Assembly (NCBI RefSeq): GCF_013368755.1
Contig: NC_049565.1
Coordinates: 4,960,001 to 5,024,000 of the forward strand
Length of the DNA: 64,000 bases
Direction of reading: 5' to 3'
From: Talaromyces rugulosus
Taxonomy: Eukaryota; Ascomycota; Eurotiomycetes; Eurotiales; Trichocomaceae
Part shown: positions 55,914 through 64,000 of the stretch, piece by piece
Position numbering within the stretch: position 1 is the stretch's first letter
How the letters are laid out: the number at the start of each line of letters is the position of its first letter
Translations under genes and position numbers: made by a program
The notes under the pieces: generated by a model
The model's input: the letters and a program-made list of their open reading frames with translations, nothing else
Databases searched by the model: none
What the model was told of the DNA's origin: nothing

Positions 55914-56560
55914 TCAGTATCGTTCGGATCGGAGACGTCGGATAGCCTCGTGTTCTTCCTGGAAAATATTTTGTAAATATACCTTCATCAACTCTCCTTT
56001 CCTTCCCTTTTCTGCTAAAGGTACTTACAGCAGACAGGCTGTGTGGGACATCTGCAACGTAAAGATCGTCTCTCACCTGATTGAGTTGTCAGCAGACCGG
56101 AAATAAGGCTATGACGACACATTGGGGCTCTTTTAACTGTGGCTATGGCACCGGCCTTGTGGTAAGACTTACGTAGATTGGGATGGGGCATTCGAAGACG
56201 GTCTCCAGATAGTTCTTCAGCGTTTCCTGGCCGAGCCGATACGTAGATATGTATTCCAACACCATGGTTATTGTATCATGGTATGTCATATCAATGATAC
56301 ACAAAGATTGATCAAACTCATTAGGCTGCAGCCCGGTTTTTCTACGCGACAGGGAATACGGCTCATGCATCTGAAAGAAGAGGGGAGGCTATTTAGGCAT
56401 TGCCCGACGTGTACATTCATGATTGCTCATATTTATCTGGCGTAGCCTTGCGACCGGGGGTAAATGAGGGGTTATCGGAGAACAAGGCTACATACGCCGA
56501 TTGGTGGTGGGATACTACAACCGTCTTGTCGAAGGGCCGGAAATGAGGAGGATCTAGCAT
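55914..56560 (-). CDS. Small four-exon gene, unknown function
   Basis: Exons 56560-56492, 56370-56173, 56075-56028 and 55958-55914 join in frame to 119 residues: MLDPPHFRPFDKTVVVSHHQ at the start, MHEPYSLSRRKTGLQPN in exon 2, then MTYHDTITMVLEYISTYRLG, FECPIPIYVRDDLYVADVPH and the end EEHEAIRRLRSERY. I recognise no family. The last two introns have strong gtaagt donors and clean acceptors; the first uses a weaker gtagcc donor because the stronger gtatgt two bases earlier breaks the frame, so exon 1 is the least certain and the protein may start at 56370. It may be a fragment of an older, longer gene. It sits between the CorA-like gene and a long spacer. Confidence 0.4.
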
Positions 56561-58891
56561 GTCACCCTATCAATACAGTGGGTGAAGTATGAGTACTCAT
56601 GCTGCTAGTGAGCGAAATATACACATGACTTGTCTCAATCGATTGCTATGAACATGAAGTTTTAATTGTCACAATATCCAATTATCTTCAAGACATAGTT
56701 GTCTGAAACTTCAATCAAAAAGTAAGGATTTAGTATTAACATAAAATAAAATAAAAAATAAACCAGAACCAGGCTGCGAGACTTGAGGGTTTCATCTCCA
56801 GCCCTAGAATTTCGTTCTCGCTGGTTCTTCAGCCACTGAAGCTAGTCGCGAAGTTTAACAAGCGACTCCAATTTCTATCGATCGTTCCATAATGTTTTAT
56901 AAGAGACTGCCAATATGGACATTTTTATTTGTCATGTATTTCTCGTCAAAATCACATGCTAGAGGATTCTTTCCCCCCCCTTTTTTTTTTACACTCGAAA
57001 TGAAAATAGCCGCCACCTGCAACTGTTAGAAATCCAGAGAGTACACCCTAAAAATGACCCATCTTGATTAGTAACCAAGAGGTTTTTAAACGCCCTGGAC
57101 GCTGGATTAGCACGGTGATCAATAGTTTGGTAAAGCGAGATTGGCATCTAGTGTTCAGTGAACTTGTCAAAGGACTCCTACTTTCGGACATGTGAATGCT
57201 TTTCGGGGATTATTTAAGCCCACCATGAGGAACCGGGCGGATTTTTATGAAGCAAGGCACTTCTTGTTTGTGACGACCTGGAAGGAAATGCCTAATACTG
57301 AATTGCTCTTACTAGCTGCTAAACTAACATAGCATTCCCCATTCCCCATGTCCTAATAATTCTTACACTAAGATCTTGTTGACCGTCAGCCTACATAATG
57401 CGTGTTCAAAGCAGCACGCCATGGCAAAAAACCATATGATAAAGAGAAAATGTCACTCAGTTACCAAGGAAACCCATTACGGTGGCCTGTTCTGACACAA
57501 TGAATAACAAGTCTAGGCGATACTGGTCCTGGGTCTGGCACACACCCGTAGACCGCGTGGGCATAGTTGTATCGTACATACAGAATCACGAAAATACTTT
57601 ACTAGAAGATATTAGAATGCAGGTTGTTACTTTGGGTGTTTTTATGAAAACTGTTTGCCGTCCTGTACTGGTACTGTTTTCTAGCATTGGTCATATCAAA
57701 TGGTTGGTTGACTCCGTGAGAGTAAAATTACCGGATAATCAGTACCAATGTCCTTCCAATCATGCAAGGCTGACGGCGATGATACGGTATTTAGCATACA
57801 AAAATGCAAAGGTACGAAAGGTTTCACATATTTAGAACCCCCCTTTCCAATTTTTGGGCCGAAAGATGTAACTGGGAAACATATGTTCGACACATGTGAT
57901 TTTAAGCACCCCGAATGTCGTGTACCCGAGTGGTTTGCTCTCAAATCCAAGACCTTTGCCCCACCGGTGAGATTTGCGGGCGGTTCTGGACAGTCACTGT
58001 TGCCTCAATGGCGCGATCACGAAAGCAGATCAATCGACGGATCGGCCCTCACGGGGCATAACCTCGCCTATCGGGAAGAGTGCCTAGTTTCATGCTCTGG
58101 AACTATGTCGTGGCTGCAGCCACTGGGATCGTCGGATAAGAGATAGGATTTTCACGCGATTCCTGTTGTAGAAAGGATCTAAACTTTATAACCCACAGTA
58201 AACAACACATCACGGAAATGTGAGCCGTCTCGGTGAGACAAAAATCGCGTGGTCATCCGTTAATCATCTTGTATTCGGTAAGCACAGGATAAAGGGAATT
58301 CTTGGATGTGAATGTTTTTGACTAGAGCTCTTCAGGAACAACTAGGTATCGGGAATACGTAGGTTTGGTTTTTTGTTCGCATTCTGGTCCGAGTTCATTT
58401 AAAGTGACAGGCTTTGGATCGATAGAGAATGGATCCTGGAAATCGGGGATATTTCCCTGTCTAACAAGATCTTAAAATCTTACCAGAGTCCACAAGCCCT
58501 GCGAAACAAATGCATGCTAACCGCAGATGATAAGTTCTTAGTATCATCCCCCGACATAGAATGGTCTGGTCTGCACACTGCATGAAGCTATTGGATCATT
58601 TGCTCCATAAAAACAAACTAGGTCCTATAAAGATTTTTTTTTAGAGATATAAAATCGTAGTCACTTCCAAATAAAGTTGTTACAGTAGTGTGGGCGTCGT
58701 CTTCCGGCTCGGTGGCTGGCTGTAGACCTGGTTTAACCAAATATGCGTAATTAAAATGGCGACATGCCCTTTACATTCTATTCAAGAATAAAAATACGAG
58801 TAAAAACGACACTGGGATATTACCCTTGTTTATAAGACCGCATTTTTCAAAAGATTTTCTTTATTATCAGCGTCTATTAATTCTGTTGATA
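56561..58891. other. Long spacer with doubtful frames
   Basis: 2.3 kb, AT-rich at 56600-57000 and 58150-58890. Two plus-strand frames, 57482-57835 (117 codons) and 57748-58146 (132 codons), overlap. Neither shows a family pattern, signal peptide or usable splice partner. They may be remnants of decayed genes, but I do not call them. Confidence 0.45.
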
Positions 58892-59437
58892 ATGCGTGTC
58901 CCTTACGTTGCCGACCCAGCGTCAAAAACAGATACTGAGAAAACAATATTTGGGCGAATCAAAGAAAGACGCTAGCCTGGGCTGCTGTTGGACCTTGACC
59001 GAGCTCTTTTGCATTCTCTAGAGGTGGCAGATGGCTGGAACTCCTTTTTCGGGAGTATTCGAGAGCGAACCTCATTATCTGCTGATATCAGAGAGTTAGC
59101 CATATGCCGAATTGCGATACTCAATAAAGCGCAGTTTGAATGGTGTCAGCATGCACCATTGGCAAAAGAAGCAGGCGTTGACGAAAAGGGCCTCAGAGAC
59201 GAACAAAACGAAGGCGAAGGGATGACGCCGGAGCAGACGGCCGTGTTGCGATATACCGACGAAATGACAAGGAACATCGCGGTGTCGGAGACGACATTTA
59301 AGGATTTGAGGCTCTATTTTTCCGACAAGGAGATTGTCGAGTTGACTCTCACGATCGGGGGTTATAATTGTGTCAGCCGATTCTTGGTGGCATTAGATGT
59401 TGGAGAGAGGAATGGGTTGACCAATGCCAAGGAGTGA
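58892..59437 (+). pseudogene. Carboxymuconolactone decarboxylase-family gene broken by an in-frame TAG
   Basis: Reading from ATG 58892 gives MRVPYVADPASKTDTEKTIF...KERR, then TAG at 58973-58975, and then the same frame continues PGLLLDLDRALLHSLEVADGWNSF to a normal end NGLTNAKE and a TGA at 59435-59437. The family pattern (MRxPYV, LDRALLHSPxVADGWN, ADIRELAICRIAIL, EWCQHAPLAKEAGV, VSRFLVALDVGER) runs on both sides of the TAG, so only this one codon (codon 28) is wrong. These AhpD-like proteins are small fungal enzymes or peroxidases. No GT..AG intron can remove the stop and keep the frame. The allele is probably dead in this strain, unless the stop is read through or a sequencing error. Confidence 0.85.
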
Positions 59438-59810
59438 CACTATTGATGGAAAAGAATGAGTCTTTAGAAGGTGGTCTTATACAATTCGGGGCAAACAAAG
59501 GTGCTTCCAGCAAATCTTGATCGGGACCGAGCTTGCACAGCTGTCGGGACCGTAACGGGGACAGAACTCCCCAGAAGGTTAGGCTCGGGTTCCTGTCGCC
59601 GAATCTATAAACGGTCGAAAAGCATGTATCTAGTTTTAATTCATAATTTCGTACGTCTCCTAAATGAATTATGACTATGCTCGTTTATTTATTTATTTAC
59701 TTATTTGCACAATATAGCGAGAATCTCCCTATTCATAGCAATGCCTACCGACTGAAGTTAGACAGCTACTCAGAGATTTGCTTGGCCCTTCATGCTGGCT
59801 TCTTGGGGTT
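59438..59810. other. Spacer
   Basis: This contains the 3' end of the broken gene and a run of ATTT repeats (tttatttatttatttactta, about 59683-59703). It is the upstream region of the DHA2 transporter gene. No gene is seen. Confidence 0.5.
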
Positions 59811-61889
59811 ATGAAAATTACATCAAGTACGAGAAAGAATAGGACAGAAATGGTATCTTTGAACTGTGATGAGGCGTATGTCCCGGACGAGACAGAAGTT
59901 GTGCAAGGACAAGAGGGTAGCCCTACTAACGATTCGCAATCCGTCAATGGATGGCGGCTCTATATCCTCACCGCTGGGTGAGAATCTGATGGATTATTGA
60001 ATGAAAGCAAGATACGCTACTGATATCCTTTTTCTTTAGGCTGTGGTTGGCACTGTTCCTTTCGACAGTGGAAACAACCATTGTTAGTACATCGCTCGTC
60101 TCGATAACCGACTCACTCAGCGGCTTCGACAAGCGAGACTGGATAGTAACTGCATATCTATTGACATATACAAGTATGTCTTTGATTATATTCCTACTGT
60201 TTTATTCGGCGAAACTGAGTTATACGTGATCAGGTTTTCTCACAATTTACGCAAAACTGGGCGACGTATTCGGACGAAAAACAATGTTCGTCGTCGGACT
60301 TGGAAGCTTTATAATATTCTCCATTCTTTGTGGTATTTCGACACATATCGAGCAATTGTATCTATACCTCAACATTTACAAGTACATTCTCCGGTAATTG
60401 ACTGATTTCAGAATCGTTTTTCGGGCTCTTCAGGGATTTGGGGCATCAGGAATATACTCAATGACAATCGTCATAGGACAAAGCCTGGTTCCGCCGCATA
60501 AAATGGGTAAATATATTGCAATTTTGTCGTCGGTTTATGCTCTAGCCAGTATTGTTGGGCCTCTTATGGGAGGTGCTATAAGCCAGAGCGGGCATTGGCG
60601 ATGGGTTTTTCTATTCAAGTGAGACTTTTCATACCTGATTGGGCCCAGTCACTGACTGTGTAAGTGCACCTGTGGGCGCATTGGCTATGTTCATTATAAA
60701 AGTGCTTCTACCACCAACAATATCTTGTACTTCGAAAAAATCTTTTATGGAGAAAGCACGTCACAAGTTATCTCCGACTAATTTACAAAGGGTCGATTCC
60801 GTGGGCGTAATGCTCTTGCTTGCTGCATCGACCCTACTTGTATATGCTTTTGAGAGCGGAGGGACACAATTTACCTGGACTAGCGCGGTTGTTATTGTGA
60901 CTTTGATTGTCGGCACCATTCTCTTTGTAGCATTCATGATCTGGGAATGGTGGCTACAAAACCAGCAGTCTGCAAGAGTAGAGCCTGTCTTTCCACCTCG
61001 AATCCTCCGAAATCGCATTATGGTGGCCATGTTCGCGTAAGTCGTCTAGTTTCAGTTTGGGCCTTACCGTGTTGACAGAGTACACTGCAATAGCACATCA
61101 TTCTTCGCGGGGTTTCCATTCACGTCTGTGGTAGTCAACACACCCCAAAGAGCACAAGCTGTTTATGCATTCAGTTCACAGCACGCCGGGATCGCCCTTT
61201 TTCCATTACTCCTATGCTCTCCTCTAGCGACGTTGGTTTCGGGGTATGCAACATCCAATGTCAGAGTCCCACCAGTATACCTCGTAATATCAGGAGCAGT
61301 CATTCAACTCGTGGGTGTGGCACTGACATGCTCGCTGCCAAGCCACTCTCCACAGTTTCCACCTCAACAATATGTTTTTGAGGCGATCATGGGTATCGGA
61401 TTTGGTCTCACACTGACTACTATATTAACACTTGTGCCACTTGTGGCTGATAGTAATGACCTACGTAAGTTGGCTAGGGATGATCCAGATTTAATGAATA
61501 GACGCTAACACGAAAACTAAAACCAGCTGTTACAATGGGAGCATTGAGTCAGGTCCGCATCCTTGGAGGCACACTCGGTCTGGCTGTAAGGTGTGTCACT
61601 AAAATACGGGTGACTAGAGGAGTTCTAACAATTACTTAGCGCCACGGTATTAGACAGTCAGATATCACAGACATTGAAGGCATTAAGAGATCCGGAGACC
61701 CTTCAAGCGATTACAGATTCATTCACTGCCATTGATTTGCTCTCACTTACAGACCAACAAGCGGTTCGAGTTGCATTCTCAGAGGGCTTCAACAAACAGA
61801 GTATTGTGCTGGCAGCCTTTTCGGCAGCGGCGTTGATATGTTCCATGTTTCTGTGGGAGGAATCTCCGCGAAGAGTGGTAAAAGAGTGA
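59811..61889 (+). CDS. MFS transporter, DHA2-like (drug:H+ antiporter, 14-helix type)
   Basis: Seven introns are inferred, all giving clean frames, with total about 530 residues. Landmarks: LWLALFLSTVETTIVSTSL (helix 1, Motif D-like), YAKLGDVFGRKTMFVVG (Motif A), IVFRALQGFGASGIYSM (Motif B), YALASIVGPLMGGAISQSGHWRWVFLFNAP (Motif C), then WTSAVVIVTLIVGTILFVAFMIWEWW and the late GALSQVRILGGTLGLAVSATVL. After CGISTHIEQL the best join is at gtatct (about 60357) to ttcag at 60408, restoring IVFRALQG. The N-terminal tail is polar. The protein probably exports drugs or metabolites across the plasma membrane. It lies next to the broken decarboxylase-family gene and a reductase; a metabolite cluster is not evident. 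Confidence 0.9.
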
Positions 61890-62386
61890 TTGTAAAAAAA
61901 CGCCTTCCCCTCCCTGGAGTTCTGAGCAATTGCAAGAATTGCAAGTCTTATTAAGAAATAGTGGGATTCAATAGTCATAAAGTCCTCTTATGTATTTCCT
62001 TTAAAGGCGACGATGCCGCCTTACGATAAGAATGGTATATGATCATAGCTATGTAAATTTAATTCATATACAACAACATTGAAGCAATCTTGGTCAACTG
62101 GTTGTTTTCAGAAATATTTATTGCACCTCTTGTTAGTCATTGATATCAATTGACATGTGGGCGTCTAGGCAGAATAGCTGGTAATTCTCTCTAAATTCTA
62201 TTTTTATCCAAAACGTCCTAGATCAAGTTTTTAATTTCACAAGTTTCCTTTTCAAACATATAATAACTATCATCGGGTAAATTTATTTCGGCACTGAGGT
62301 AGGTAGGCCCCACTTGAATGCTTCTATATAGGCATGGACAATACATTCCCTTGACATGAGTATTGTCGGGTGGAGTTGAGAATCTA
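61890..62386. other. Convergent 3' spacer
   Basis: This lies between the DHA2 transporter (plus) and the reductase (minus). It is AT-rich with no coding signal. Confidence 0.5.
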
Positions 62387-63439
62387 TTAAAGCTCGACAA
62401 CCAACTTAGTCCCACTGACACCCTGTTTGAGCTCATCGAGCGCCTTGTCAATATCCTCCAGTCCTTTCCCGGCCACCTTCACTCGGGGGCTGGGAACATA
62501 CTCTCCAGTAGCAAGCTTCTCCTTCAACCATTCCATGAACACCCAGTGGTAAATATTATAAAGCTCTTTTGGGTCATTCATTGGCGGCAAGATAAATATC
62601 ACTTCAACACCTTCAAGGTCCTTAGCCTCCGGGGGTACGATTGGTGCCGACGCAATCTTCGGGGTGCGGTCACTTTTCAATTGTCCGAGGATGTTCGCAA
62701 TAGGCTCAAGGCTCCCTTGCCCCAGGAAGCAGTAATTCAGAGAAACCCCGTCTTTTCTTGCGGCTTCAACGACCTGGGAAACAATGTTGTCTGATTTATA
62801 GTCGAATGTCTGATCTGCGCCCAGTGTCTTGAGGTAATCGTGGTTACCAGGGCTCGAAGTAGCATAAACCCGGAAACCTAGTAGTTTTGCACTCTGTACA
62901 GCCGCACTACCGACGCTGGTTGATGCACCCCAGACCAGTATTCCCTGTTTATCCTCCGGCTTGTAGCTGGTGTCGCGCGGAATTCCTAAGACATACCAAC
63001 CCACTAGGGCGACTGCCACCGACATGGGTAAGATCGACCCCTCGGAAAAGCTGGTCGAATCTGGCAATGGGGTAACCCTCTCTGCATTAACGAGCACGAA
63101 CTTCTGAAAAGCCCCAAAGTCTGCATCACTCTGATGGAAGAATGCTGTGGCGTAGGCGGCTACTCTTGTACCGGGCTGTGGGGTGTCTGCAGGAACTTCT
63201 GGGCCACACTCGATCACAATACCAGCGACGTCTGACCCTAGTACTGTAGGGTAGTTGGTAATGAGCAATCCACTGTCTCGTTGGAAATGGTCAACTGGGT
63301 TCAGGGCTATAGCTTTGATCTCGACAAGCAACTGGCCCGGCCCAGGTTGAGGTGTCTTGCGAGAAACTCTTGAGTGTTGAGCGCCTTTCTCAGAAATAAT
63401 GACAGCCTGATGATGACCGTGCAAGGACTCTTGTGTCAT
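62387..63439 (-). CDS. Zinc-type (medium-chain) dehydrogenase/reductase, quinone- or enoyl-reductase-like
   Basis: A single exon of 350 residues with the medium-chain dehydrogenase/reductase layout. An N-terminal GroES-like domain (LVEIKAIALNPVDHFQRD, TVLGSDVAGIVIECG) lacks the catalytic zinc ligands of true alcohol dehydrogenases. The Rossmann fold carries VWGASTSVGSAAVQSAKLLGF as the NADP(H)-binding loop, then ATSSPGNHDYLKTLGADQTFDY. The overall look resembles fungal ToxD-type trans-enoyl reductases and quinone oxidoreductases, some of which partner polyketide synthases; no synthase is seen in this window. A hydrophobic end KLVVEL closes the protein. The substrate is not known. Confidence 0.9.
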   Translation of the reverse strand: MTQESLHGHHQAVIISEKGAQHSRVSRKTPQPGPGQLLVEIKAIALNPVDHFQRDSGLLITNYPTVLGSDVAGIVIECGPEVPADTPQPGTRVAAYATAFFHQSDADFGAFQKFVLVNAERVTPLPDSTSFSEGSILPMSVAVALVGWYVLGIPRDTSYKPEDKQGILVWGASTSVGSAAVQSAKLLGFRVYATSSPGNHDYLKTLGADQTFDYKSDNIVSQVVEAARKDGVSLNYCFLGQGSLEPIANILGQLKSDRTPKIASAPIVPPEAKDLEGVEVIFILPPMNDPKELYNIYHWVFMEWLKEKLATGEYVPSPRVKVAGKGLEDIDKALDELKQGVSGTKLVVEL

Positions 63440-64000
63440 GTTTATTATCGAATTTTGTTTATAGTCTTAAAAATAAATAAAAAAATAAAGAGGTGACGCG
63501 AGATGAGATAAATGACTGCGTTTTGGGCAAGTCCAATAGCACTAACACACAGAAATTCAGAAATTCCACATATACCGATAGAGAGATGGTTTGGATCCAA
63601 CGTCTCCGGTACCAGTCGTATTCAGGGTTATATAGTTTCAAAAAATTGCCTCATCCGCCATGAATACATGCAATTCGGGTATCCCCGCCGGGCCGGGATA
63701 TTCTTAACACCGCATGTGGGTCTTCTGTTTGGGGTCAACCCATGGGTGAATCAGGAAGTGTGAAAATTCCCAGATGTCTTTTTTCCATGTCGATCTACCG
63801 TTTCTCCTTCCAGGCTAGAAGGACTGACCATATCCACTGAATGAGTCGGGGTCAGAAGTTGGCGCAACTAGGACAGGACAAATATTCGCACATCCCGAGA
63901 GAGCCCCAAGGTGCGTAAAACAAAATTCGTTGTATAATATTCGAGAACTGAGAGTTAACATCTTTGTTCATGTTGCAATGATCTCCCGCAATCAATTGCG
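63440..64000. other. Right-edge spacer
   Basis: This includes the reductase promoter. Only short, overlapping frames are seen; no gene is supported before the window ends. Confidence 0.5.

Noticed and set aside
57482..58146. Two overlapping plus-strand frames of 117 and 132 codons
   Set aside because: The protein sequences have no family pattern or conserved blocks, and there are no splice signals joining them. They could be decayed genes but I cannot support a call.
58940..58980. An intron that might remove the TAG in the decarboxylase-family gene
   Set aside because: The only GT upstream (gtcaaa) with the ctag acceptor leaves a shifted frame, and the family pattern before the TAG would be lost.

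Overview
The window comes from the nuclear genome of a filamentous ascomycete, most likely one of the Eurotiales (Aspergillus/Penicillium/Talaromyces type). The signs are many short introns of about 45-80 bases with GT..AG ends and CTAAC/CTGAC-like branch sites, several Zn2Cys6 regulators, fungal transporter and secreted-hydrolase families, and AT-rich spacers between genes. Splice models below were built by hand from reading frame, splice signals and family patterns. No genus can be fixed from the sequence alone.

Region 1 (0-10 kb) is conserved core genome: translin, a thiol (glutathione) peroxidase, the KEOPS subunit Pcc1, a small secreted repeat protein and the mitotic-exit phosphatase Cdc14. 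Region 2 (10-28.9 kb) mixes secretion and transport: a Cys-rich secreted protein, a tandem pair of tiny three-exon genes with a probable Tudor/SH3-like fold, an MFS transporter, a serine carboxypeptidase, a secreted GH31 alpha-glucosidase, a Zn2Cys6 regulator, and a fatty-acid hydroxylase-family enzyme facing a SAT4-type membrane protein.

Region 3 (29-35.6 kb) is a small putative maltose-use locus: an intracellular GH13 maltase beside two divergently transcribed Zn2Cys6 regulators whose short shared promoter carries a 16-bp perfect inverted repeat. Region 4 (35.8-47.3 kb) holds a DUF3112-like seven-helix protein, a processive family-2 glycosyltransferase, an MFS transporter, a large protein of unknown function with a C-terminal PPxY motif, an uncertain small ORF and a GH18 chitinase.

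Region 5 (49-64 kb) looks accessory. Two same-strand multi-exon genes stand next to each other: a protein kinase fused to a von Willebrand A-like domain, and a protein with a CorA-like C-terminal membrane domain. Between them lies a repeat-bearing element that runs into the stop codon of the second gene. A small four-exon gene of unknown function, a carboxymuconolactone-decarboxylase-family gene broken by one in-frame TAG, a DHA2-type drug transporter and a medium-chain reductase follow. The most noteworthy points are the tandem micro-genes with identical intron layout (one with a GC-AG intron), the kinase-vWA/CorA-like pair with its repeat, the inverted repeat between the two regulators, and a peroxidase start choice that would add a mitochondrial presequence.
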